The position numbers and the translations under genes are program-made. Under the pieces are notes generated by a model that worked only from the letters and a program-made list of their open reading frames with translations, was not told the origin of the DNA and did not search any database. This document shows, piece by piece, positions 10,137 to 21,609 of a stretch of 64,000 nucleotides of DNA; positions within the stretch are counted from its first letter, which is position 1, and the number at the start of each line of letters is the position of its first letter. The stretch is taken from assembly GCA_944990035.1 (NCBI GenBank), contig CALYLX010000139.1, positions 496,001 through 560,000 on the forward strand, in the 5' to 3' direction. Origin of the DNA: Clitopilus passeckerianus (Eukaryota > Basidiomycota > Agaricomycetes > Agaricales > Entolomataceae).

Positions 10137-12173
10137 ATGTCATCTCTATGGGCTTCGGTTTCTCGGCTGGGTCAAGACTGGTCCTGGAATCCCTTCATAA
10201 TTCGGATAACATATGAAGGCTCGATGAAAAGCGCACCCACCGGCATCCGTCTCTTAATTGTAGGCAATAACCCCATCGGCCGACAAATCATTGTAAGAAC
10301 TCCAGTCTTCGTACTTCACGTCTCGGGGGAAAACAAGCTGAAATACTTTATGCACCCGTAATAGGCAGCAAACAGCCGACGCCATCGGGGCATCCGACAC
10401 ATGAATGCGCCAGCTTCATCTTTGGAGATCCCAGCGGAGGCGTATACCATTGTACTCCAACTCACTCAAGTCCCTCACACCAAGTACTCAGAGGCATATC
10501 TGAGGCTGGACCTTGTATCCCCTGAAACTCAAAACCTAAAAAAGCTCTCTGTCCTATTCGATCACGTCTACCCCTTCGACAGCTTTAGCCCAGGTCGAAG
10601 GCCGTTGGAAATTACTCTTTCTCGCTTTTATCGTCGAACCAGGGGCCGAATGCGTATCAATCCCACACGTTACTCTTCGAGGATCCCGCAGAATATCCAT
10701 ATACAAATTCTTCATAGTCTCCGAACCGACAAGGTTGCACGCCTCGTACAAAACCTACCTCCCACAGTAATTCAAACCATTGCTAGGAATCTTCTGAGCG
10801 ATGTAGTCCCCGAACGCTCCCTGTTCCCTAGCTGGCTTCTCTCGATGTCCCTCACTCAGAAATCATGGCTGCACGTCTTAGACGAGTTTACCTTCTCCTT
10901 GGAACACCCAATCCTGTTTTACAAGTCGACATCACTCCCAAACTTGCTAGAAATGATATCACACTGGAAACCACGAATTCGGAGGTTGCATGATGCCTCA
11001 TTTTTTCTTCCGAGCGGTTGGAAGCACGCAGATCCGAAGATGGAGCGTCGGGCTTTCATTCGGTAGATCTAGTGCCTCCCTGTGAGCTTGGAACGGCTCG
11101 AAATTGATGTTGAATCACTGCTGTGCTTATCGGAGGATGGTGGCTCGGATATGATGATGAGGAACAAGTTATAGGACCTTACAATTGCGGGAGTGCATAG
11201 TAAGAAAGGTGATAGAGAGGAATTGGATATTGATGGTTTGGCGCATGCCCTAAGGTTGTTTCCGGGTTTAAGGAAACTGGCGGTTACGGGGTTAACGCGA
11301 CGGTGAGTTACCGTTCCAGTCAATGCGGTCAATGGTCGTCAACTTACTTCATGGAATAATACTTCACAGTCGCCAACGGCCAGTGGTGTGTCCACCTTTT
11401 CGCACTATGGTGCCCTCGCCACTCACACATTCTTGCTGAATCACACTTTTTTCGTGTCTCAGCCCGAACCTCTAGCTCCACCAATCTTCAACCTCGAATC
11501 CCTCACTATATATCGTAGTTTTCTAGACTGCCGAGACCTCAAATTCCTCATCCCACTAACTTCTCCACCCGCCTCCGGACTCAACCTCACGACGCTCTCT
11601 TTCGATCAAGCCCATCTGTACGCTCCTGAGGATCTGGCCCACCTATTCCACCTGGCATCGTCTACCCTTCGCGACTTGACTATTACCCGCATGGACGGCT
11701 TCGATAATGACGACGAGGAAATGAAAAAATTCTTACGGGGTCTGCTCGACGGGCTTCCGGCGACGATGGAGAAGCTGAAGAGTATTAGGCTTACGGCCAA
11801 GTACGTGACACCTGATATTGTTCGGAATATGTCGTGGTCCCGATTCGCTTGTCATGAGGACGGGCGGACGTATGTCGAAATTAAGGAGTCCACCATCTCG
11901 GTTCCTGAAATACGGAAAGGAGAACTAGCAGGAAGCATTGGACATGAGAGAGAAAGAGAGGTCGAGGATGGTGGAAATGTCCCAGGGCGTATTCGGCAGG
12001 GTCAGGAACTCTACGAGGCAATTAAGGTTACTGAATGGGATGAGATCGTCTTTGCCGGGGCGTATCTGGATTATGGTAGCTTGGCGGCGATCGTTGAGGA
12101 GTTAGCTGGGTCGAAGGGGGAAACGATTACTAAACCCCGAACTACGATAGCCATGACTCGGATACGTATATAG
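10137..12173 (+). pseudogene. F-box-like protein, copy B (broken)
   Basis: This copy aligns with copies A and C over its whole length and keeps the same intron positions (exons about 10137-10292, 10365 to about 11303, a 16-base exon TCGCCAACGGCCAGTG, then to 12173). The reading frame is interrupted in the second exon. After RRAFIR at 11066 the frame reads TAG, then TAG again two codons later, where copy C reads Ser and Gln. A third stop replaces a Lys codon near 11171. The N-terminal part, with the F-box-like stretch LPPTVIQTIARNLL, and the C-terminal exon remain open. It therefore looks like a recently inactivated paralogue; a truncated 280-residue product is possible. Confidence 0.75.
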
Positions 12174-12239
12174 GAACACGTGTAGTCTTTTAACGAACAC
12201 CGTCACTCTCGCGGATTCGCTGGATATTGGAGAACCAGT

Positions 12240-12330
12240 TAGCGCCTGTTGTCATCCTAATTCCCTCACTGGCAATACAATTATTGGCAATGTGGTGGTT
12301 GGTATAGTACGGGACTGCGGTTTGCATTCC
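12240..12330 (+). pseudogene. Scrap of the ubiquitin-like-domain gene family
   Basis: The stretch CACTGGCAAT...GTGGTGGTTGGTATAGTACGGGACTGC resembles the end of the first exon of the gene at 14753 (coding TGNVTVVSLS then MVWDCFW). It is too short to code and lies between F-box-like copies B and C. Confidence 0.4.
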
Positions 12331-12438
12331 CTACCACCGAAGTTGTTTGACTCAGGGCTGCTTGACAAATACGTCTCCGTTTAGCAGACACGTGTTCTAT
12401 CCCTTCTTTCAAAATAGGTCGTGTTCATCGTCTATCTA

Positions 12439-14528
12439 ATGTCACATCTATGGGCTTCAATCTCCCCGCTCAATCAAGATTGGTCCAAAAACCCTTTCAA
12501 GATTAGGATAACTTTTGAGGGCAATAGCAGCTTAATATATCTTACTGGCGTACGTCTGTTAATCGTCGGTGACTGCACCATCGGCCAAGAGATCATTGTG
12601 CGAGCTCGACTCACTATGTCTCCCCTCATGAATAAACGCTGAGATTGCCCATGCATTTTTAACAGGTTCCCGCCATTTCATTGGATCACGGAATCAGTGG
12701 CCAATACTCAAATCCGACTGCACTGGAAGCAAACTCGCAGACCCATGGACCAACGAGCGTGTTTACCCTCATACTTCAGCTCAAGCTACTCTATCTGCCC
12801 AACTACTCTGCGCCGTATCAAGGACTTGAGCTCTTATCAGCAGATGCGCTCCAAAACTCGAGTCACAAGGAATTGCCAATGGTCGTCCTCTTCGATCGTG
12901 TCTACCCTGTCAATAGTACTCGCGCAAACCCATCTCCACTGGATATCGCTCTTACCCGCACTCACCATTTGCGCAGGAGCGGAATCATGTGTGACAGTTG
13001 GCTGCTGCCCCGTAACGAATCGCAAGGTATTCATATCCAGATCCTCCAAGCGGGCGCGCAAACAATACCCCAGTGCCGAAGCGGCAAAGGCACACCACTT
13101 ATTGATACCCTCCCTCCCAAAATCATTCAAGCCATTGCTAGGAGTCTTCTTAGCGACGGCCTCCCCGAAGCGTCCTTGTTCCCCAGCTGGCTCCTCTCCA
13201 TGTCCCTGACCCAGAAATCGTGGCTGCATCTCTTGGACGAGTTCACCTTCTTCTTACAACGCCCAATCCTGTTTTACAATTCAAAATCTCTCCCAAGCTT
13301 GCTAAAGACAAGATTGCATTGGAAATCACAAATCCGGAGCTTGAATGATGTTTCGTTTTTCTTCCCGAGCGGTCGGAAGAACGCAGATCTGTGGATGGAG
13401 CGTCGGGCGTTCATTCGGTCAATCCAGTACCTCTCCGAGAGCTTGGAACGCCTTGAGAGTGATGTTGAATCACTACTGTGTTTATCGGAGGACAGCGACT
13501 CGGATGACATGACGTGGAACAATCTAAAGGACCTTAGGATTGAATTCACCCAGCAAACAGGTGATAGAAAGGAATTGGAAATTGGGGGATTGGCGCATGC
13601 TCTAAGATTGTTTCCGGGTTTACGGCAACTGGTGGTTAGGAAGCTAACACGTCGGTGAGTTGTCATCCAAGCCAACGCGGTAGATGGGAGGGCACTCATT
13701 CCACGGAATAATGCTTGACAGTAGCGAACGGCCAGTGGTATGTCCACCTTCCCATAGTGGTCGCTTGTCCACTCACAATTCTTGTTTAATTACATGTCTT
13801 TGTTTTCTCAGCCCGAAACTCTAGGCCCACCCATCTCCAACCTCGAATCCCTTACTCTATATTGTAGCTGGTTAGACTGCCGGGATCTCCAATTCCTCAT
13901 CCCACTAACATCTCCACCTGCTTCGGGACTCAACCTCACGAAGCTCTCATTTGACAATGTCCATCTGTACGCTCCCGAGGAGCTAGCCCACCTGTTCCGT
14001 ATGACATCGTCTACCCTTCGTGACTTGACCGTTACTCTCAGGGAGAACTACGACGATGACGAGGAAATGGTCAAATTCGGACCGAGCCTACTTGACCGGC
14101 TTCCGGCGACAATGGAGAAGCTGAGAAGGATGAAAGTTACAGCGAAGTACGTGACACCTGCTATTATTCGGAATATGTTACGGTCGCGGTGCGCTGGCCA
14201 TGGGGATGAACGGACGTATCTCGAAATTAGCGAGTATACCACCTCGGTTCCAGCAATGTGGGAAGGAGAAGAACCAACAGGAAGCACAGAAAAAAGGAGA
14301 GGCGGCGAGATTGAGGATAGTGGTAATGTTCCGGTGCGTGTTCGGAAAGGTCGGGAGCTTTGCGAGGCGGTTAAGGTTACTGAGTGGGATGAAATCGTAT
14401 TTTCCCGGGTGTATCTGTCTTCTGGTAGGAACACAAGGCGATTGGCGGTGATCATTGGAGAGCTAGCAGAGTTCAGGGGGTATACGATTGCTAAGACCGA
14501 GACTACGATTGCGATGACTCGGGGATGA
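12439..14528 (+). CDS. F-box-like, leucine-repeat protein, copy C
   Basis: Four exons (12439-12597, 12666-13654, 13722-13737, 13812-14528) give about 626 residues. The start MSHLWAS matches the other copies. An F-box-like stretch (LPPKIIQAIARSLL, then LSMSLTQKSWLHLL) lies near residues 200-250. The C-terminal third has leucine-rich segments (LTLYCSWLDCRDL, LRDLTVTL) and ends with a conserved VTEWDEIVF block. The first intron uses a weak GTGCGA donor but the frame is kept. The 16-base third exon TAGCGAACGGCCAGTG reads in frame across the junction. An SCF-type substrate adaptor role is inferred from the F-box-like motif; no substrate can be guessed. It is the better-preserved member of a tandem pair. 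Confidence 0.75.
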
Positions 14529-14752
14529 ATGTAGATATTTGTGTTTTTTTTTTACAATCTATTTCGACCGTGTACGCCAGCTGGAAGATGAGGTGGCGTA
14601 GAGGTCCTGAGGTTCGACGTGATCCAACTTGGCAGCAGAAATTCAAGGCGCCAAGGCAAATAAGCGCTGAATGAGCTTGGTAAGCGGGCGCTTAAGCTAA
14701 CACAGCATTGATTTCCGAGTCCTTGCTCGCGCTTAAGCACACCGTTTTGCTC

Positions 14753-16273
14753 ATGTCCGCCGTCATTCACCAGACAAATTGTACCATCACCGCTGGGAGT
14801 GCGCTGTCACTGTCTGCGGTAAACCTTACGCAGAACTTTTATCACGGAGGCTGCAATGACCGAGTCACAACGAGCACACTACAAACGAGAGCGCTCAACT
14901 CGGATTTTAACCTCATTGCCGAAGCATGCCTTCTCCAGGCTCTTATCACCAGAACCATAGAGGATATCAAGGAGCCACTCGACTCTCGAGCTGATTATCT
15001 CCAGTTAACCGAAATCCTCATCGGAATATCTGAGAAGAGCCTCCCATATGTCGTCAAAGTCTTTGGAGAGGCTCCTCGGTGGTCGCTGGGTCCTTCTGTT
15101 AAAGTCCAAAGCGCCCTCCTCGTCGAAATTCGTCACATTCACTCTGTCCTGGATCATTTCTTGGAGAAAAGGGAGACCGCTCACGACTGTCTCCATCGGA
15201 CAGCAGCCACTGGCAATGTGACGGTTGTGAGCCTGAGCGCGGTGGTTACTATGGTATGGGACTGCTTCTGGTCAACAATCTGGGACAGAAAGCCCGTTAT
15301 CAGGCTCTGCCAGGCCTTGAGGGCCTCCCGGGATCGTATCGCTCTCCTTTTGTGAGTGCTTGCTATTCGACGCTGCAGCTATCCAAGCTCAATGATAGAG
15401 GTTTGCCGCTATTCCGGTCGAATCTTATGGGTCGGACCCACAACGGAGGATATATCTTCATCAGACGGACATAATCGATTTCTTTGGGAGACGGTGGTCT
15501 TTGCCCAAGGATATGTGCTTGGATTGTGACGTTCGTTTCCCTGATATCTCGACTGTATCATTTACTAATGATCTCCTCCTTATACAGATCTTTAAGCAGA
15601 TCCTCCAACTAAAATTTAGAGCCACCCCAGTTGAAGGTGCTACTACCTCCGGCGGTTGGATAGCTTTTGAGCAAGAAAACCTCCGAGAAATTGAATGGAG
15701 CGATTGGAAAACAGCAATTGAAGCTGGGAATGGTTTGCAACTTAGCATCGTGATAATCTACGCCAATGTCATCCCATCCGAGAAGCATAAGGGCGCAAGG
15801 GGGATCTGGTGTCCCCGGTGTGGGAGTACCAAGAGTACTAGTCGTTATCTGGAAGATTGGGGACAATGGTAAGCCAAAAGCTTCGATCACTCCGCCTTAG
15901 TTTACCTTTTCAGTCGTCGTTGTAACTCCAATATTCACATTGCCAGTGCTAATAATGTGGAGACGGAGGAGCGGGTGCTTCAATCAGCCATACAATGGCC
16001 CTTCCTACAAAGAATTTTCCGGTCAATTGTGCGTAAAGCATCTCTCGGGTGATAAGGTAGCTAACTTTAAAAATCAGGCCCACACATTTTAAAATGTCTG
16101 ACTTTGCCGAGGGTCAAGCGTTCATCTCGCTCCTCTCCGCTTGTTCTACCTTCTCGGTGACACACGGCTACATTGACCTCTCCCCGTTTCCTCCAGCGGA
16201 TGATGATTCTATTGAACAGATCGAAGAGGAGGAGGAGGGCTACGATATTTTCTCGATATGGAGGAGAACATAA
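14753..16273 (+). CDS. Ubiquitin-like-domain protein A with split zinc ribbon and acidic tail
   Basis: Five exons (14753-15351, 15401-15530, 15588-15868, 15914-16021, 16078-16273) give about 437 residues. The start MSAVIHQ is shared with the paralogue at 19769. Order: a short Asn/Thr-rich N-terminal motif (NCTITAGSALSLS), a mostly helical region (about 40-200), then a block DFFGRRWSLPKDMC that opens a beta-grasp ubiquitin-like domain (about 220-310). This type is found in Agaricomycete proteins related to NLR/STAND immune receptors (ULD_2-like, recalled from family knowledge). CPRC near 315 pairs with CRRC encoded at the start of the next exon, making a CxxC...CxxC ribbon. The tail ends in EQIEEEEEG. 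The paralogues differ only after the ribbon. The function is unknown; a signalling or adaptor role is inferred. Confidence 0.65.
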
Positions 16274-16573
16274 GTTGGATAGAGGATTTGGGTGCGACTC
16301 GTAGATTTGCTGGTCGCCGGACTACATGCTGAATTTTCATTTGCCAAGAAGCGCAAGTTGACGAGATTGATACTGATGTGGAAGAAGAACAAAATCTCTG
16401 AGGAGACGGACGTAAATTACGGACGGAGCCTATGCCGTTTAGAACGCCGAAATTGTATATGGAGGCATAGTTTCGTGTACGTGCTAACAGGCGTCACGTC
16501 GATGAAATACACCACACATCTATTCATCCCATTTCAAATACAACCCCACCTGCCAACCACCGATCCGTCCCGT

Positions 16574-16876
16574 TCACCCAAAGAAATAAGAACTGCCATC
16601 GTCACAAAGGCATACACTGAATAATTAAACACCAAATATTATTCATGAGCGATATAGTACCGAGGACCGTTTGAATGAAGTAGATACTTACGGTAGTATC
16701 TGCCCGTTATATTCCGCCGGGTGTCCACCACCTCCATGGCTTTGACAAAAACTATTGCACCAATCGTCCCCGGCGTCGCGTTGTTCGAGTGTTCGGATAA
16801 GTTTGAATCCTGGAGATGGAGCAGCAGCGACAATGGAGAGGAGGGTTGCTGCGAGAGTCAAGGCGAGGAACTTCAT
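16574..16876 (-). CDS. Small secreted cysteine-rich protein 1
   Basis: Two exons (16876-16692, 16616-16574) give 75 residues. The first 19 form a typical signal peptide (MKFLALTLAATLLSIVAAA). A short propeptide follows, ending in a Kex2-like LEQR near residue 33. The mature part is about 42 residues with four cysteines (WCNSFC and, from exon 2, VCLCDDG), a Gly/His-rich loop and the end SYFFG. The exon junction was placed by GTAAGT and ATTCAG and is identical in two paralogues (22301, 34476). Effector-like or antimicrobial roles are common for such peptides but are only inferred. Confidence 0.75.
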
Positions 16877-16955
16877 GTTTGAGGCGAAAGGTTGGTGCGT
16901 TTGAATGTGGGCTGGAGGAGTGTTTGATAATGAGATTCGTTCATTACCTCTGCGC

Positions 16956-16963
16956 TTTTATAC
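16956..16963 (-). promoter_or_regulatory. TATA box of secreted protein gene 1
   Basis: TATAAAAG on the minus strand lies about 80 bases before the ATG at 16876. The two paralogues have a TATA box at the same distance. Confidence 0.5.
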
Positions 16964-17225
16964 AACATGATGGTACACAGAGACTGTCAGAAAAGTGTCT
17001 GGGTTACAGTGAGTTCTCGGTGCTGCACTACCCACCACTCTGGTCCGTAATCTGAGGACGTCGGAGCTCTGCCTGAACGTGGGCGGCCGGATAATTGGCC
17101 CTCGGCGATGAGACCGAAAGACTAGAGGGGATGGGAGGCCGTCTCTTGGACCTCATCTGAGCTCACGCGAGTGACCTATCATACTCGAAGTAGTCAATTT
17201 CAAAATCAATCACTCCAGAGCCTCG

Positions 17226-17490
17226 GTGATCATCTCACCTCAATTCGCTGCGTGGACAAGGCGTGAAAGTCTCATCGAGGCATTTTACGATTGGGATAAC
17301 TGGACTATGGACTTGCTCGAGAACCTGTTAGCTGCTGCTGTCAACCCGGATACTAGTTCCGTCACTGGCAATAAGACTGTTGTCAAAGCGGTAGTTAGTA
17401 TGCTATGGCAATGCTCCTGGTCAACGATCCGGGACAAAATGGACATAATGCCCATTGTGAGACGGTGCAACTGTGCAAGGCGCCCCTGGT
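17226..17490 (+). pseudogene. Fragment of ubiquitin-like-domain gene (end of exon 1)
   Basis: The frame codes TGNKTVVKAVVSMLWQC and WSTIRDK, matching TGNVTVVSLSAVVTMVWDC and WSTIWDR in protein A. Nothing of the ubiquitin-like domain follows. It lies next to the upstream region of secreted protein gene 1. Confidence 0.6.
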
Positions 17491-17639
17491 AAGTGCATCC
17501 TGAGATAGGTATATCACTGCGAGTTGAAGTGGGTGGAGCTATGGTTCAGCGTCGGACCGCCGTGGATGGCACTGAAATTGGGTGTCAAGTCAAACTTAGT
17601 CGCAGCAATTAAGGGCGCCTACTTGAAGATGTAGGCGCG

Positions 17640-17799
17640 GGGACGTCTGTTATTGGTAAGCAGGATCCTCGCGTCGTTTGCACGTGGCCAATTTGGCCAT
17701 CCCTTCGTTCACACACACTCTCTGTTCGTGTCCACTGCCGTTCACCAGAACAACTGCGCTATCGCCAGTGGGAGCACGCGGTAGAGGAATTCTTGTTAG
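17640..17799 (+). pseudogene. Fragment of ubiquitin-like-domain gene (N-terminus)
   Basis: The sequence from about 17735 (CCGTTCACCAGAACAACTGC, then ATCGCCAGTGGGAG) matches the N-terminal motif region of the genes at 14753 and 19769. The order is reversed relative to the fragment at 17226: the N-terminal piece lies after the later piece. It is joined directly to the SQS1-like pseudogene. Confidence 0.5.
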
Positions 17800-19375
17800 G
17801 GTAAAGCCTGAAGAGGAATGTTTGAACTCGAAGATTGTCGATTATCTCTTCCAAGCGAGGTCATAGTGGGATCGGCGATTACTCACCTGGAGGACGGTTG
17901 AGGAAGAGGTGGAATGTCGCGAAATGATGTACCTCTCTCCGAGCTCCTTCATCAGGAGCGACCTCTGCGCAAACCAGTCATTTTTGTACGGTCTACAATG
18001 GCGGCAACACTATTGGCAGAAGCGGAGGAGATTTTCACGCCAGGAGTCCAAGAAATTGGTACGCCTCCCATACACTTCCATCTTCCATTGTACTGAGATT
18101 ATTCTATAAGCGACGAAGGACTGAGCCATGTTCCTACCACAGATCGTCCTATTCAATCTTCAGGGCTGGAACGTCCGACCTATGTCCGACTCAAAAGGCG
18201 ACATAGACGAACTATAAGATCAATTCGAAGAGACCGACTCCAACGGCGTTGGGAAACTGATGGAGCCTACCACCAGCACCTCCAAAGCAGCAACTACGAA
18301 GGACGTCGAGATCGTGGAGGAACAGTTCACCGGGACCTACGGGCCATCGACCGTGACAACGAAGTTATTTAACAAGACACTATCACTATATCTGACGCTG
18401 GTCCTTCCACCTTCGTTGCCTCGTCATCAACCACTGAAACTACAACATCATCTTATCCCCCTCGCATCCTATCTGGAGGAGAAGTTGTTCAAGCAGCTCT
18501 TCAAACGGCAGATCAACAATGGAAGTCGACTCTTACCCAGCTCTCGCTGCTGGCCCTTCAGTCCACCCCTCCTCCGCCACCTCTTCCACGCACGTGTACG
18601 CTCTCCCCAATCGGTTTCTACGTCGACACCGTACCCACCTATCATCTCATCCGACGAAGAGGAAATCGTGTACGTCGCACCTCATCAGGCCCATCCCCTG
18701 TCGAGGCTTGATACACCTACCAGCCAATCGTCTCCAGCCTCTGCAACGAGGGTGATGGACCTGCCAGCTGGGTTTGTCCTCACAGGATTGACGACTACAT
18801 CGACAACTATTAGAGAGGAAACCACAGACGCGCCAGCATCTCTTACTCCGACTCCTGCTCCTGCCCCCATACCAGCCCCACCACTCTTCTCATCGGCCTC
18901 CCTCACGTTTTCTCTCACACCTTGGCCTCTTGGGCCCGACAAATCCTGGTGTTCACAACTGGGAGTAGAAATAAAGCTGTTCTGAAACAGAGGAAGAGGG
19001 AGGCGAGGGCTGCGAGGAAGAGAGCTGAGAGGGAGGGTATGAAGAAGGGGCTGAGTGGGAGGTTTGGATTTGGTATTGGGTATGGGCAGAGGAAGAATTG
19101 GCACGGAGGGGTGGGGATAGGATGCCGAAGCATAAGGAGGGAGAAGAAGCGGGGAAGGTGAGCTGTTTCCATTTTTTGTCCCTCTCGGTTGAACCCTAAT
19201 TCTGATCGCCCAATTTAGCATGCATCGAAGATTAGTGAATCAAATGCTGGATTCAAGCTGCTGGCGCGCACGGCTGGGTTCGGAGGGTGATAGGATTGGG
19301 GTTACGGTTCGTTTGGAGGCGCCTATCATATCATTGTTTAAGGTCCCGAGATTGGGATTGGTGGCGACGCGGTAA
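17800..19375 (+). pseudogene. Decayed, internally deleted copy of the SQS1/Pfa1-like gene
   Basis: The similarity to the gene at 4684-8194 runs from the end of its RG-rich region to its stop codon. Recognisable parts are PLSELLHQERPL, FVRSTMAATL, the following intron (donor GTACGC after GTCCAAGAAATTG), MEPTTSTSKA, DEEEIVYVAPH and KQRKREARAARKRAERE. Then, after a deletion of the acidic centre and the R3H domain, come the linker MPKHKEGEEAGK, the last intron and a G-patch remnant (NAGFKLLARTAGFGG). The frame is broken by stops and shifts, including a TAA about 25 codons after the first intron. Because introns are kept, the copy arose from DNA, not from a processed transcript. Confidence 0.85.
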
Positions 19376-19768
19376 TCTGGCTTGGCATCGTCCTTTAGCG
19401 CTTATCCTCGTGTTGTTTGAAATAGACCTCTACTTCTGCGTTTCGCCATAAATGTCGTGAATGCAGCGTCCTTCAAGAAGCCGTAGCCGCGGCTATGAGC
19501 ACGCCCAATGATACCTTTGATTTATCTGTATGTTCTCGCAGTCGTCGTCCGACGTACCACCTACAAAAGCGCCGTATCCAACAGGCGCTTGGAATGGAGC
19601 ACCTGCACAACGTGCCATTCCGCCACTGCCTCGCCTGTGATCCCCAGTGTATTAAACAGGGAGCTAGATGGTGTGAAACACGTGTACCTGCACGTAACAA
19701 TGGCTTCCAGCAAAATCTTGCTTGCTTGACTTAATACCCCCTTCATCTACGTGTCTGACCGCCGGTCT

Positions 19769-21437
19769 ATGTCTGCCGCCATTAACCAGGAGAACTGTAA
19801 CATCAGTGCAGGCGGCTCGCTGTCGTTCTATGCACTGAGTATCACACATAATCTCTTGCAAGGAGAGGCGTGCTACAGTGGTATGATTTTGTGTTTCGAT
19901 AACTACACCGAAATTCAACTAATGAACAGAAATACTTTAGATGAACGAGTTCTATCAAGGACGACAACATTCACGAAAAGACGCGTTTGCGAGAGCAACC
20001 TTATCACGGAAGCATTACATCTACAGGTCCTTATCAATAAAACCATCCAGGAGATCAAGACATCACTAGATTCACCCATGGAATATGTCGGCTTGACTGA
20101 AATTTTAGTGGGCATATCGCAAAAGAGCATCCCATTCATTATCAGTGCTTTTGAAGTCGGGGATGGTCCTAATACTAGGGCTAAGGCTGAATACAGACTT
20201 CTGGTCGAGGTTCGACGAATGAATCTAATCCTGACCGAGTTCCAGGAGAAACAGAAAGCTGTTCGGGACGGTATACATCAATTGACCATTGAGATTACCG
20301 CTGTCAGTGGGATCGTAGGGATGGTGTGGGATTGCTTCTGGTCAACGATCTGGGCAACGAGCCCAGTGGTCACAACCTGCCAAGCTTTAGTTGCATGTAG
20401 AGAAAGGATGGATTCACTCCTGTGACCCTTCTTTACCTGTCTATATTCCGTTTCAAGATCGCTCACCGTTTTTCAGGTTTACAATTACGCCTACCAACCA
20501 TCGTGACCCGCAGTATAAGGTGTATTTTCACCAGATAAACATCCGTGACTTCTTCGGCAGACGATGGTCATTACCTCAAGATCTCTGCTTACATCGTGAA
20601 GTATGTTCACCGACTACATTTCAACTCAACTAATTAAACGAGCTAACTCTGCTCACACACCAGAGCTTCGTAAAGACTTTAGTCATCAAATTTGAAGGAT
20701 GCCTCGCGAAGGATGTCGTAGTATCTGGGATGTGGAAGGTATTGAGGCAAGACGGCTTGAAGGTCCTTCGAACTAGTGATTGGACCAAGGCAATCGAAGC
20801 TGGTGAAAGTCTGCAGCTCAGCGTCGTCACCGCTGAGGCGTATCTTGGATGTCCCCGTTGTGGCTCAGATAAACATATTCGTAATTCAGACAATTGGGAA
20901 ACCTGGTAAGGCAAACCATCCTGCGGTCAGTACAAGCATTGAAGCAGTTCACTCAAGTCTTCATTGCGAATCTGAATTCAAACTTGCTCGCCCCGGATTT
21001 GAAGAGGATTTAATGCCAGTAATTCAAGAATATCGTGATCGTTCTGTAGATATTCGAACGTGGTGTGTATGGGTTTTGAGATAAGGTTCTGCTGGAGTGG
21101 ATTGATTGAGACACGATATAGGCCTCCCTTCGACCAGGTTCAAAGCTCAATATTCTCGGTATTTTCACTGGTTCAACGAGTCATACGGATCCGCACTCCG
21201 CTAGCCTGCGTTTCGTGTCGGACAGACAGAGTCAAGGTGCTTTCTTTATCTTCTCAGTTACTTCTTGCGACTCACATTCTCTAGTGCCAACGATTTGACA
21301 ATGTCGATACCACCCCATGCCAACGTTGCGTGGAGATGCAACAGGTGTCAACATGCAAATATTTATCCGTGGCTCAACAACAACACATGATACACGAAGC
21401 CGCCAGGAGGCAAGGGGGGACACTGACCGTGGCTTGA
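19769..21437 (+). CDS. Ubiquitin-like-domain protein B with split zinc ribbon and Zn2Cys6 cluster
   Basis: Exons 19769-20421, 20477-20600, 20664-20905, 20958-21066, 21111-21236 and 21285-21437 splice in frame to about 468 residues. The start MSAAINQ matches protein A. Order: N-terminal motif (NCNISAGGSLSF), helical region, ubiquitin-like domain opening at DFFGRRWSLPQDLC, then CPRC paired across an intron with CLHC. The C-terminal part has ACVSCRTDRVKCQRF then PCQRCVEMQQVSTCKY, with spacing C-x2-C-x6-C-x10-C-x2-C-x8-C, the fungal Zn(II)2Cys6 DNA-binding pattern. An intron splits it right after VK. The link between ribbon and cluster uses a 44-base intron (donor GTATGG, acceptor TTGAG). With the alternative donor GTGTGT and an acceptor at 21137, the protein would stop at 21204 (about 396 residues), and the cluster would be a separate 106-residue frame starting at 21069. 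Family parts are solid; the fusion is moderately supported. Confidence 0.55.
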
Positions 21438-21609
21438 CCCCTCATTTAAGACGATTTGCTTGGACGACGGATAGCCCAACAATGAGTCTGTTGTTCTTTC
21501 CAAACGACAGTGTACCTTGCAGTCTGGTGCGATCAATACGTACATATTTGTATCGACTCCACGTCTCCTTCGCTATTATTACCGCAGATGCACTCCTATC
21601 GCGCCGCGG

